Shown: piece by piece, positions 44,223 through 55,940 of the stretch
Position numbering within the stretch: the first letter of the stretch is position 1
How the letters are laid out: every line of letters starts with the position of its first letter
Assembly: GCA_028571685.1 (NCBI GenBank)
Contig: CM053141.1
Location: forward strand, 133,948,833-134,012,832
Direction: 5' to 3'
Length of the DNA: 64,000 nt
Source of the DNA: Heterohyrax brucei
Lineage: Eukaryota; Chordata; Mammalia; Hyracoidea; Procaviidae
The notes under the pieces: model-generated
What the model was told of the DNA's origin: nothing
What the model saw: the letters and a program-made list of their open reading frames with translations, nothing else
Database searches by the model: none
Position numbers and translations under genes: made by a program

Positions 44223-45556
44223 TACTGTTTTAGGAGATTAGTAGTATTTCTGTCTTGATACACAATTTATGTAGATGTGTATATACATAGAGAGACAGAG
44301 AAGCAATTTAGAGTTGTGCAGAATTAGCACAATCCGTTGTTAAAACCCAAAACATCACCCCCAAAATGCCCTATGCCCATAGGATCTACTTTTTTTTTTT
44401 GGCTTGTACAATTAGATCAGTTTTTATCATATACTTGTGCTGAAAAACATAAATACTTATTAACAACTGGTAGTGCCTCCCTTTTCTTATTCACTAGCCT
44501 CTGAGTCTCTCTGCTCTGTAGCCTGCTTTGGGCTTGGAATATAACACCTCCTTGAAAGTCAGGCCACCTTGAAAGGTTCCAGCTGTATCTCTAAATGTGT
44601 GTTTTGAGACTGCATTTTCAGACAGCTTAGAGAAGGAGATAAAAGGTAGGTAGTTGAAAGAAGGAGCAGCAGGAAGATAGTAATAAAACTTTTTCTTTGT
44701 GCTCTATGTTCCAGGGAAGGATGACCAGCTGATAATTCAAAACTTTTCCATGTTGTCTTCATCCCTAACTCTCCAGTAGTAGTTAATGCCAAGGGGAAAG
44801 TGAAAAGGAACTTGAATTTGTTGAGCACCTACTATGTATCAGGTTTCAAAGACCATGCTACTGCTTCCCACACGTGGTTGAATGGGATCAAAGGAGCTGG
44901 TGTTAACTGTTTTCCATTGCCCCTTGTTCACCTATAGAAGAGTATACTCTCCTTTGTGCAGAGCAGCACCTTTAGCACACATTGAATCATGTTCTATTTA
45001 ATATGTAAAATGTAATCTTTTGAGACAAGTTCAGTTACTTTACGTATTGGAAAAATGTTATAGAGAAGTATTTTTGCTAGTGGAAGAAGGGATACCAATT
45101 AGTCGTCTAAAGTGATAGCTGACACCAAAAGCATTTCCTGTTGAACGAAATTTTGTAGTTATCAGATTATAGGCATGCTGTCTACTGACTTAGAAGAGGT
45201 CACTGTTCAGTAGGTAGTTTTGATCACTTCTTGTGGGAATTTCCTGACACAGCACAAATTATAAACACACAATCCTTTGCCTTTAAAGAATTTGGTTTTG
45301 CCATTCAGCTGTGTGAACAAATTGACTATGGTGTAATGTGTGTGTTTGAAAGAAATGTGTGTAGATGGTATATGCAGGTCCTAAAGAAGCATCAGTTTGG
45401 TTTGTTGTGTGGGTGGCTCAGATAAGTTACTTAGCTTTTAAAAAAGTAATAAAGTAGAATAAAAATAGATATGAAAATAAGTAATAAGAATTAAATTCAT
45501 TCACAGGAGATTTTCTTGTGTCATCCATAATGGATAATGTATTAAATATTGTCTGT
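44223..45556. other. Intron 3, no element recognised
   Basis: Mixed sequence with a T-run at 44390-44400 and no assigned repeat. Confidence 0.5.
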
Positions 45557-45710
45557 CCAAACCTTTGCTGTTGGGTCAGTTCTGACTTAACAATGACCCT
45601 GTAGGATAGAGAAGAATCATCCTAAGGAGCCCAAGGAGTGGCTGGTGGGTTCGAAGTCCTGACCTTTTGGTTGGCAGTTGAGCTGTTAACCACTGTGCCA
45701 CAGGACTCCA
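45557..45710 (-). mobile_element. Afrotherian-type tRNA-headed SINE
   Basis: tttgctgttgggtcagttct, tgaccttttggttggcagtt and ttaaccactgtgccacagga. Confidence 0.85.
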
Positions 45711-45776
45711 GAAGTACTGCCTAGCATTAGATATTTCAATCTGGAAAAAGAAGAACTTTTTTTCTTTAAAGTGGTT

Positions 45777-45832
45777 TCAGTAGTAGTAGTGATTGTAGTA
45801 ATCATCATCGTTGTTGTCATGGTGATCACTAG
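45777..45832. repeat. Imperfect trinucleotide tract
   Basis: cagtagtagtagtgattg passes into atcatcatcgttgttgtcat, a decayed (GTA/ATC/GTT)n region. Confidence 0.75.
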
Positions 45833-45919
45833 TTAATTTGCTTCTCCAAAATTAAAGTTCTGAATACTTACTTCTAAAATGTACCCACCTACTTCACTTA
45901 GATATTAGTGAAATCAGAC

Positions 45920-46574
45920 TGTCTTAGTCATTTGGTGCTGCTACAATAGAAAATATCACAAGTGGATTGCTTTAACAAAGAAAGATTTTTTTCCTAATAG
46001 TAAAGTAGGCTAACAGTCTAAATTCAGGACATCAGCTCCAGGGAAGGGCTTTTTCTGTTGGCTCTAGAGGGGGCTCTTTGTCCTCAATCTTCCCCTGGTC
46101 AAGGAACTTCTCAAACGCAGGGACCCTGGCTCCAAAGGATGCTCTCTGTTCCTAGCACTACTTTCTTAGTGGCCTGAGGACCCCAACTCTCTGCTTGTTG
46201 CCCTTTTATCTCTTGAGAGAGAAAAGGTGGTATGGGCCACACCCCAGGAAAACTCCATTGCATTGGATCAGGTATGTGATCTGGGTTCAAGGTATTCCGT
46301 CACCCTAATCCTCTTTAACATGAAATCATAATCACAGAATGGAGGAACAACAGCAAGCAGTGGAAGTCGTGGCTCAGCAAAATTGATACACGTGTTTTTG
46401 AGGGGACATAATTCAGTCAGACCCTGGTGGCATAGTGATTAAGTGTCCCAGGCACTCCTTGGAAACTCTGTGGAGCAATTCTACTCTGTCCTGTAGGGTC
46501 AGTATGAGTTGGAATCGACTCGACAGCAGTGGGTTTGTTGTTGTTATTTTGGTGTGATGCAATCAGTCCATTAC
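45920..46574 (-). mobile_element. MLT1/MaLR-like solo LTR, interrupted by a SINE near its end
   Basis: It starts tgtcttagtcatttggtgct and continues through acatcagctccagggaagg and gtatgggccacacccc. Its last bases (caatcagtccattac) resume at 46560 after the SINE. Confidence 0.8.
46419..46557 (+). mobile_element. Afrotherian-type SINE inserted in an LTR
   Basis: Flanked by aattcagtc (46410-46418) and caatcagtc (46560-46568), a short imperfect duplication. The body has accctggtggcatagtgatt and ggaatcgactcgacagcagt. The middle of the tRNA-like head is deleted. Confidence 0.82.
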
Positions 46575-48130
46575 TTGAAACAGGCTCTATTTTAATAAGT
46601 AATATTATCTTCTTAATATTTAAAAAATAATTGTAAAATTAGTTCCAAAGTTAGATATAAATGCCTACCGATAGTCAAACAAACTTTTCTGGTATTATTA
46701 CTTGCAAGTGCAGTAATTTAGTCTGTGTTTTGAGTATTCTTTAGCTTGTGTTTCCATTTTTTTCCCTTAAATGAAATATTATTTAAATTTTCCACACCTT
46801 TGTTTACTTTTATATAAACTGAGATGTGTCTTATATAGTTCCCCTTCTTATTTGTTCTGTGCCTGTTTTAAGGTGATCCGCCATTCAAATGTGGGTTTTT
46901 AAGTGTTTTTGAGTTTGTGCCTATGCCATGTATTATATACACACAGTAGAAAGTATTTACTTTAGGGACTGTTCACCTCAGAACTGAATCATTGGAGTTC
47001 CTGATCCAGGCTTTGAGGCGAAGACCAGGGCTTAGCTTGCATTGCTGATGTGAATGCCTCCTCAGACACCATCGAAAGCCTCTTCAAGCAAAACCAGCAT
47101 CATAACGAGCAGTTATTTCTCAATTATTATCATGTTGCTTCTGTTTGTATTTAGAGTGAAGTTGGTGTATTAAAAAAAGAGTACCTTTGGGTTTGCTAAA
47201 TACTCATATTAATTGTAGTAGTAATTCATCGAGTTAATAATAGAAAGCTACTGAGAAGTCATTTAAATTTGCTGGCTTAGCGTGGTACTGGCACCAGTGT
47301 TTCCCACCCACTGCACCCCAGTAAGCCCATAACTTGCATTAACTAGTGAGAAAAGTGCTTGTTCTCTCCACAGTGGGTTAACTGGTACAGAGTTCAAACA
47401 CAGGTACAGATCCATCATCCTCTCTGCAGGCCATTCCCTCTTAGAGCTACATAATAATCTCAGCAATCTACTGAAAGCCCTAGTTTGAATAGTTTTTCCC
47501 TGAAGATACGATCAACCAGTTAGTTTTTAAGCACTTAAAACATTTCAGAGTGTGTTCTTGGAGCAGCTACTTTACACCAAAAAAAAAAAAAAAAAGATTC
47601 CTTTATAATTTTTTATTTCACTTAATCCTTCTTTTATCTGTGCACAAATGGCCCAGTTAGTGGAGCTGTGGAATATTGAAGCATAAAGAAGCTCCTAAAA
47701 AAATGAGATCATTAATCCCAAGTGCACTAAATTCCCTGAATATCTTGCATTCTCCTACTCAGACTTGAAGTGGTCACCTGCTGTTTCATGTAATTAGTTT
47801 CAATGGGAATGTCAGATCAATCCTCAGGAGTTTACTCGCAGGAGTTTACTCGGACCCAAAACTCTTTGTATGAAAATATCAGTGAAACCGAACAAGGAAA
47901 GTGATCACAGCTGGGGGGCTTCCTTTCGCTGCATTATTTAAGGGTGTGCTTTAAAAGAGTCATAGTTGCTCTCTGTCTCAGTTATTTTCTGGTTGCAAAA
48001 TTGTACTCAAGACAGATTGCTCTAGCAAGTTGCTGTTTTCTCTTTCAAAATTGAGGGTGTAGTGTGCTGCATAAAAAAAACTTAGAAAGCATTAGAAGAT
48101 TTAGCACTAATTTTTCGTAATGATTGTCCT
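46575..48130. other. Intron 3, unassigned, with a 14-bp tandem duplication
   Basis: caggagtttactcg is repeated perfectly at 47825-47838 and 47839-47852. An A-run lies at 47578-47595. Otherwise unassigned. Confidence 0.65.
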
Positions 48131-48614
48131 ACATTTGTAGGGTTGCCATAACAAAATAACCACAAATGGATGGCTTTAGAGAACAGAAATTTATTTTCTC
48201 ACAGTTCTGGAGGCTAAAGGTTCACATTAGGGTGTTGTCCATGTTTCTGAGGTCTTTGAGAGAGGAAGTAGCCATGCCTCAATCTAGTGTCTGATGGATG
48301 CTGGCAGTCCTTGGTGTTCTTTTGTTGCTTTAGCCTTCATTATTACAAAAGAAAATAATGTATATTGTAATTTCTTTTAATTTGTCACATTGATCCTTCC
48401 TGCATCGTTTACTCTTCATTGGTCTGTCATCTGTCTCTGTGTCTGCACTCCCCTTGATAAGACACTACTTCTATTGGCAGAAAGGATTAGGTTTAGGACC
48501 CACTGTGTTTTGGCAATTGACCTAATTAACATAACAAAAGAAAATCCTATTTTCAGATGAATCACATTCATAGGTTAAAGGGTTAGAGCTTTGCCATTTA
48601 TTCAATCCATAGCA
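48131..48614 (-). mobile_element. MLT1-type MaLR solo LTR
   Basis: gggttgccataacaaaataa, ttctcacagttctggaggct and the end tttattcaatccatagca. The middle is disturbed by an AT-rich insertion around 48345-48400. Confidence 0.75.
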
Positions 48615-51600
48615 CTTACTATGATAATGAGATTTTTTGAAAGGCAAATTACACTAGTTTTCAACTTATATTTTTCCATGCACATTAAAAAGTACTAACT
48701 ATACCAGTCTATTTCTGTTCCGCCTTTCTCTTATTGAAGTTCAGATTATAATGAGCTGTAATAAAGAAATTGAAAGGGGCTCCTTTGGGTAGCAGGATAA
48801 GTTTGTCACAGAATGACAGTGTTATTTTTTCTGTTTAGTTCATTTTTAGCCAGACTTAGATGAGCAATTACTTAGTTGGCGTACCAACCTACAGGCAGTA
48901 TTATCTGGTCTCATGACTGGCTTTGCTTATTTCCCATTTCCCTTTGTCTCTCTTAGTTCAGTATTATTTAAATAATTAGCCACCCCTTGGTTGTGCCGTA
49001 CAGCTGAAGGGAGGGGCTGTTGATCCGCAGATCGCCAGAGGGTAAGTGGGGAGTACGAGAACCCTGGAGGACCGTAAGGTGATGAGAAGAGGGAAAGGTG
49101 AACCCTGGGGAAACAGGGCAGGACCTGGATCCTCAACCGTCCTACCTCTAGGGGCCAACTCTAACCGCTTGAAGGACCTGGGCTTGTTTTTATCAAGACT
49201 GGTGGCTTGTATTCAGCAAACCTTTTAGCTTCGTAGAATGTTCTCAACCGTAAAATACACTTGATCTTATCTACTTGAAAGGTGTTTGTGAGGATTAAGT
49301 TAGCCAGTACTTGTGAGGCCACTTAGCAAACCATAAAATGTTATGTAGATATTTGACATTGCAATTATTCTGTAGCAAAACCCTTGCTAAATTTTCTACA
49401 CATTTATGAAGCCTGTCTGCAGCATACCTATGAACTGGGCCTCCATCTACATTAAGGTCACATATTTGCTGCAGTCAGATAATGTCTCCCCAAACAAATC
49501 ATTCTATTGGAAGACTTGTTATAAAGTTTCTTTATATTAAGCCAGGTTTTACTTTTCTTGGTCCTGATTCCACCTTAGCCTCAGATGATGTTCAGCCCCT
49601 CAGTGAGCTCTGTTCCCAGGGACAACCGTGGGCAGGGAGGAGAAATGAATCCAAAGTTATCTTCAGACATCGTGTCTTCCAGGTTAGTTGCTCTCAGGAC
49701 ATCTGATGATACTTGAAGTTTGTCACTGAATAAGTTAAGCTTTATTGAGCCTTTAAAAGTGTTTCTTTGTTAAATAAAAAGGATATTACTATTTCTCCAT
49801 CATACTTAGCTGAGATCTTCCATATATAAAACTTCTGCTCACAGATGTATATAGCCATTTAAAATTGCTATAATATGAATTGTAAGACTGTGTTATCTCC
49901 CTTTAAGTGTTCTTAGTAGAAAGTTGTTAAAAGGTCATAAAATTTGTGATAAAACAGACCTATTAAAGTTGAATTGTATTTTCTTCCAGCAGCCAATGCT
50001 AAATTGTTCCCTGTGGCTCATTCTGCAATGATAGGGACAATCCTTGATAAAACAGATTTAATGAAACACCTTCTAGTTCCACAGGGATACTGTCTATGAT
50101 TTGTGTAATAGACCCAATTTGGTGGGATATTTTTCGGGATAACTAACACACATTTTTCTTTGTTTAGTCTCGTCTCGTTACCTGTACACCTGATTTCTTT
50201 ACTGCTCCACAGTATGTGTCCTTGGCACCTGCTGAGTTAGGCAGACAAGTTTTTCATCTGTTGGTTCTTTTCTTGCTTTTTATAACAGTGCAATGTGTGC
50301 ATGAACCTAATTGCTTCTCTTTCGTATGCTATTCTTTATGTTACAGACTTTGTTTTAAACTAGTGAATTAAAAATAGAATACCAAGGTTGTTACTCCTTT
50401 TTTTTAACAAGCATTCCACCTAGTATTCTGCTCTATGGGCCAGACACAGGACTTTTTACCATCTACAGAGGCAAGAGGTCTGTAACAGTAGGGGTAACAG
50501 CTCAAATAAAGGGGCTCAATTAAACTGGGGTTTATCTTAAGTATCGAGCAGTCTGAATGTATGTGGTTGTGGATGTTGGCTCAGTCACTCAAGAATGTCA
50601 GGGCTTGGGTCTTTTTGATATGTTTGGCGTTTCCCTTATGATCACAAGGTAAAGCTAAGCTCAGAGGTCAAGCCCATGTTCCAGACTAAGGGAAAAGGGT
50701 GCAGTGTGCAAGAAGGTGAGGGCCAGTTGAACCTGGCCATCATGTTTTGGGGGAGCGTTTCTTAGAACGTGCAAGCGAGCCTGGGAAATACTGGGGGGGT
50801 AGAGGTTGTTACTAGTTTTGTTAATGTTTGCTTTTTCTTAGCTTGACAACTTGCCATGGCACTCCCACCCTCAGTGAAATTCATCTGCTATTGTTAATAA
50901 GCAAGATAAGGTGAATGGATCTTGTGTAGGAAATTGGCAGTCTGTGCCACAGCCTCCGCTGGCAGAGGGCGTGCAGGAAATCCAGGCTTTTTCGCACAGG
51001 TGTGGAACAGCTGGCCACACATCATTCTGTTCCTGCTTTCCTGGAGGAGCCTATCAGAAAAGGGCTGCTGTCCTCTGGAAACCGCCAGAAAAGGGTTCAT
51101 GGTGGTGGTTATAATCCCCTGAAATAAACATCTGAAAATTAATTGCAAATTACGAGATTTATTTTAGGGTTAGATTTGAGAGAAGGGTTGCAACAGATAT
51201 GTTCGTCCTTCTGTGGACTTAGAGAACAAGTTCTAACTTAGGCTTTGAAATCCCGGCCAGCCCGGGTACCTACAAGCCTGATTTTTTTCACATTTTCTCT
51301 GCTGTCTTATTTTGTGTCCCTTGGTGTAATCTTTTGGCTACCGTTTACCCACCTGTGTGTTTTGTATGAATGATGCACTTTTTGTTGCAGCCAAAGGTCC
51401 CAAGCCTCCTCCTGCCTTTGTTGTTTTCTAAGTGGATTTGTTTTTAACTTTTGATGTATGGGCTGGCTGCACAGGGCCCTTTTCATTCTTCAGTATAGTT
51501 CCTCTGAGGACCGGTTATAGCATCTTGAAATAGGCCTGTTTCATTCTCTAGCTATTTCCCTTCTCCTTGTGTTCCCACTGGATACTGTTTTCTGTGAGTT

Positions 51601-52300
51601 TTGGGCATCCAGAAATTCTAAAGTGTAAAACATATAGTTGCACAAATAATAGCATTTAAACAGGGGACACAATGCATTGCTGATAACTGGACAAATATTA
51701 AATGGTCATAGAGGTCTTCATTTAAAACAAGCAAACTATCTTTAGTTTGTAGACTGTCTTAAACTGCATGCAATAAGAAAATGTATACCCAAGAAGGCCT
51801 AATCCGTCCAAACTACACCTCTCAGAACCCAGCTGAGCTGGAACTGGATCAAAGTGTATACAGTATGTAAAGAAAGAGAGTGCTAAATAAGCCAGAGGAC
51901 TAAACTAGATAGTTGGGGGAATGTTTAAGGGACTTTAGAGAGCACATTGTTCGCAAGTTCCTTAAACACTTTAAAAACATCAGTTCATCAGCACCCAAAA
52001 GCTATATTAACTGTAAGTCTTTCATTAAAAAGCAGTCTCCCGGGGCTATCTGCAGGCAACATTTTACAAGCCTAGTTGTTATTTCTTCTTCAAAGTAATA
52101 AGACAGCACTTCCTTAAGCATATTAAATAATTTGTTTTAAATTAGTGCCTTACCACATTATTTGAATTACTAAAGTCACTTTTCGTTTGCCTTGTAATTC
52201 ACTGTTTTATGCAAATGTGTTAGTCCCCTGATCTTAGTTCAGACTTACAGCTAGGTTATAATTGCTTTCTGAATTTTTTTTCCCCCTATTGGATCATCAA
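48615..52300. other. Intron 3, mostly unassigned
   Basis: 49235-49370 may be a degraded MIR in reverse (gtttgtgaggattaagttag). The remaining 3.5 kb shows no repeat I can name. The several 60-85 codon frames near 49000 and 50900-51150 overlap on both strands and look like chance. Confidence 0.5.
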
Positions 52301-52314
52301 GAAAATGCCTTATA

Positions 52315-52570
52315 TTTCATCCTTCATCTAAAGGTTAGACAGGCTCATTAAACAAAACCAGAAGAAAGGGGCACACAAGCCCAGGGGCAAGGACTAGAAG
52401 ACAGGATGGGAGAGGAAGGCTAGTTGTTGGGAACCCAAGGTTAAGAAGTGAGAGTGTTGACATGTCTCGGGGTTGTTAGCCAGTGTGATAAAACAATATG
52501 TATACTGACTGTTTAATGAGAAACTAGTTTGTCCTGTAAACCTTCGTCTAAAGTACAGTTCAAAAAAAAG
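52315..52570 (+). mobile_element. L1 3' end with a perfect 14-bp target duplication
   Basis: gaaaatgccttata occurs at 52301-52314 and 52571-52584 without a change. The insert has the second-subfamily 3' UTR blocks (aggttagacaggctcatt, gggaacccaaggttaagaag, gagtgttgacatgtctcgg, atgagaaactagtttgtcc) and a short A-rich end. Confidence 0.88.
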
Positions 52571-52584
52571 GAAAATGCCTTATA

Positions 52585-53225
52585 AATTCTGGTGCATCTG
52601 TATATAAATGGAGTCATCCATTCGACAATGACTAGGTAGTTTAAATGACTCAAAAGTGCATAAAATGTGACTAATATTTTACTCAGTTATTTGCCTAAAA
52701 GAATTGAAGTTACAGTTTGTCAAACAGCTTTTGAAGTAAGGCCAGATCTTTTTGGTTTGTTTGTTTGTTTTGCTTTCAGTTTGTTTTTAATACGGGAGAA
52801 TGACTGATTGAATATACAAGAACTGAGTCGTTTGGTTAAGCAGCTCAGAGACAGCCGCAGAGAGGATTGAAGGTGCAGTCACTGGATCTGAGAAATGTTA
52901 ATGCTGTTCACACTCAAACTACAAAGGAGAGATCATGTGATATACAACCAGATGCCCTATCCACCACCCACACGTGAACACCTCTGGATAGCCTCCAAAC
53001 CCACAGTGGAAAGAACAAAATTGCTTAAGTGACTCAGAAGCCCCACCTAGCCGCTCAGCTTCTCCTGTCTGTGGCTCAGCTTGGTTGTTTTCTCACCTGC
53101 AGCCACACTGGCCTGCGTTCAGCTGAAATACTTTCAGTTCCCTTCCTTTGAACGTGCTGTGCTAAAGGTGCTCGCTTTGTATCTGTAGTACCCCACCCCA
53201 CGTACCCTCGTTAGTTCCTTCAGTT
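52585..53225. other. Intron 3, no element recognised
   Basis: Unassigned sequence with a (TTTG)n run at about 52755-52771. Confidence 0.5.
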
Positions 53226-53808
53226 TCCAGCTCAGGGGTCACTTCCCCAGGGATGCCTTCCTTCACTGTGCAGGTTAGTAAGGGAGTTCTGTTACTGCTT
53301 CCCCCAGAAACTAGCTACTTTCCTGCCAGGGTCTTATTTCAGTTGGTAATTTCACATTTTGTTTTGTAGCTTACCATTTATAAGTGACTATTTGAACACC
53401 ATCTGTCTTCTCCACTAGAGTTTAAGCTCGGAGAGGGCAGGATTGTGCGCGTCCCCAGCACTGCGCTGACCCTTGCTGTCGTTATAGCTGTCCTGAGCTG
53501 ACCCTGGCTCTTGGTGACCCGTGCCCAATGGCAAAAAAGTCAGTCCCACGCTGCCCTCATGATCAGTTGTGGAACAGGGTTCCATTGTAAGCTGATTTTT
53601 GCAAGCAGTATCAGGCCTCCGTAGTCCCTCTTAATCTCGTAGCTCCACAGAAAGTTGTGTGGCGTCATATCAACACCTAAGTCTCCATTGATGGGCAGGA
53701 GGTGGCTGTGCGGGAGCTGCGGTCAGAGCTGGGTCTCCTGCCCAAAAGGCGGGGATTCTACCCCTGAACCACCAGTGCGTCCTGCTGGCATTTACTAGAT
53801 GCTAAATG

Positions 53809-53811
<3 letters not shown>
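53226..53811 (+). mobile_element. L2 LINE 3' end, split by a tRNA-Gly-type SINE
   Basis: 53226-53472 carries the L2 order: ttccagctcaggggtcactt, gggatgccttcc, ctccactagagtttaagctc, gagagggcaggattg and ccccagcactgcgc. After the SINE it resumes at 53783 with tgctggcatttactagatgc and a taaatg-type end. Confidence 0.82.
53473..53782 (-). mobile_element. tRNA-Gly-derived SINE with RTE-like tail
   Basis: On the minus strand the head (53730-53782) reads gcactggtggttcaggggta then gaatccccgcc, which matches tRNA-Gly(GCC) with its A box and a recognisable anticodon arm. The opposite end (53473-53525) has the RTE-like tail. It is a different family from the common SINE of the window and more diverged. 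It is not a functional tRNA gene: the T arm is followed directly by SINE body. Confidence 0.75.

Positions 53812-53844
<33 letters not shown>
53812..53844. repeat. (TG)n microsatellite
   Basis: About 16 uninterrupted TG units at the end of the L2 relic. Confidence 0.95.
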
Positions 53845-53846
<2 letters not shown>

Positions 53847-55763
53847 CGTTTGTAACTTCACATTCATTTGTGTATACAACAAACACACACATACATGAAT
53901 AGATTTTCCAAAACCACACAGAAAATAAATTTAAGTATTAAAATATCTCAAAAGATTATTGGTTTGGCAGAGTTTACATTGTTCCATGGTTAGTTTGTCC
54001 TTTTAGCCGTAGTATCTGAAATGATACTCCTGTTTTTTCAAATTTTCCTCAGGCAACCTATGTTACTTTGTTGCCTAGATTCTTTAGTGTTACGTGTATT
54101 TTTTTATCATTATACTTTTTTCTTCCTTTATCATTTTAAGTAGGCTGTTTTCATTGTCCTGCTTTTAGAGCAGGTCCGCACATTTCTTGCAAGATAAGTT
54201 ATAAAACCCCGCTGACGCCCGTAGCAGATGGCTGTTTGAATTCCACAAATAGTTTGATCTTTACGGAGGCACAGGGTGGGCACAACTTGGGAGTGGTGGC
54301 ACACGAAAAGATGGTGCCTGGTGCAGTGGTGTCTTCAGGTTGTGCTGGAGTTTTATTTTCCAGGTGATCATGATCCTTCTTAGATGCACTTATTGGCTGA
54401 CTTTTTGAAAGTATTCCTTTGTTAACCTTCCTGTAGCTCATTTTGTGAAACTGTGGGCAAGTGAATAGAAGACTGAGGACTGCAGAGCCTCTTTTAGCTG
54501 GGATGGGAGGTGTGGTCCCCAAGGACGGTGACACTGCGGCCCACTTACTGCAGTGGGGAGGTATTGATTTTTCTCCCTCCCTATTCTCAGCCGCACCTCT
54601 GCAGTAGGTATGTTGTGAAGCTTCTTTCCTGGTGAAGAGAGGAAAAACTGTCATGAACTTTGGCACTCCAGCAATTGGAGATTTCAAACCAAACTAGGTG
54701 GAATGGAAAAAGGCCCTTAAGAAACCTCCCAACTTGTTTCAGTAACCTGGCTTTTGTGACAGAGAGGTTCCCTGTGGATTATAACAAACTGTGATAGACA
54801 ATGGGAAGAGATGCATTTTATGGCGGGGGTGGGTTGCGGGGGAGATGTTTTGAAAAGAGAGTGGAAGGATCAAATCAGTGAAAAGAACACAGCTTTGTGC
54901 AGTGATCTTGGAAGGTTAGCAGAGTGGTCTTGTCCAAGTTTTCAACAAGATGTTCTGTTCTCGTTATAATTGGCTGCTGGGTCGGTTTGGACCTAACTAG
55001 AATGCCAGTGTTCGATTTCACCGTGTCCTCGGTGGAGATGTGTCACCGTTTATGCTCGCCTTAGTGACAATTTTCTAAAATGGAAACTCGTGGGAAATCA
55101 TTACAGTGTTTATACGTCTCCCTTGTCGGACAGCGTTATCCTTGATATTTTACCGGTGTTTTCTACTGCATGATGGCATCTAGTGAAGGTTAAGGCCGAA
55201 CAAGTCCCTCTGTAATTTTGTGACTATATTTTACTTACTGAAGAAGAAAAGATAACTGACAATTAAGTATTTGGGATGTCACAGAAAGAACATGTGCAGC
55301 TAATCAATGGTCTCCTCTGGGAACATGATTTTATAAAGCTGATAGGGTAGAAAAATCAGGATTTTGTGATTTGTGTTACATGATGATAATTGCACCTTTT
55401 CAGTAAAAACGACATTTCTCCTGGAGTAAACAGTGAGGGTGCAGGCGATGGTGGTAGCAGTGTCTTTGTTTTTCTGCCCTAGTCTGTCAACTTTTTGTAA
55501 ATCCTCCCCTGCAGGGTAAGATTTTTCCATTTATCTTTTAGAATGGTATTTCTAAGAAATACCTTGTCTATTTTAAGAGAAGTATTCTCAGGAGAGTGAT
55601 GTTGTGTAACAAAAGAGTAATTTTTTTTTTTTTTTTACTTCTCACAAGATGAATTTCAAATGTCCAATTTTAATGTTTATCAAAGAATAACATAAAAGTC
55701 TGTCACAGAGTATAGCATACACTTGTTACAGTTCTTTGTCTTAAGTATTAGGTGCGTGCATCC
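53845..55763. other. Intron 3, unassigned, containing the longest open frame
   Basis: A T-run lies at 55620-55636. The minus-strand frame at 54199-54687 (162 codons) is the longest in the window that does not overlap a recognised repeat. It has Ser, Thr and Pro-rich, low-order text, no signal peptide and no motif I know. Confidence 0.4.
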
Positions 55764-55940
55764 TGGAAACTGGCGGCATAGGGGTTAAGTGCTATGGCTC
55801 CTTAACCACTGAAAGGTCAGCAGTTCTAATCTACCTGGTGCTCCTTGGAAACTCTATGGGGCCATTCTACTCTGTCTTTAGGGTGGCTGTGAGTTGGAAT
55901 CAATTTGACAGCAATGTGTGTGTTTGTTTGGTTTTTATGT
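55764..55940 (+). mobile_element. Afrotherian-type tRNA-headed SINE
   Basis: tggaaactggcggcatagg, gtgctccttggaaactctat and gtgagttggaatcaatttga, ending in a tttg-rich tail. Confidence 0.87.

Noticed and set aside
53730..53782. Possible tRNA-Gly gene
   Set aside because: Only the tRNA-like head of a SINE; it runs into SINE body, with no acceptor-stem pairing I can find.
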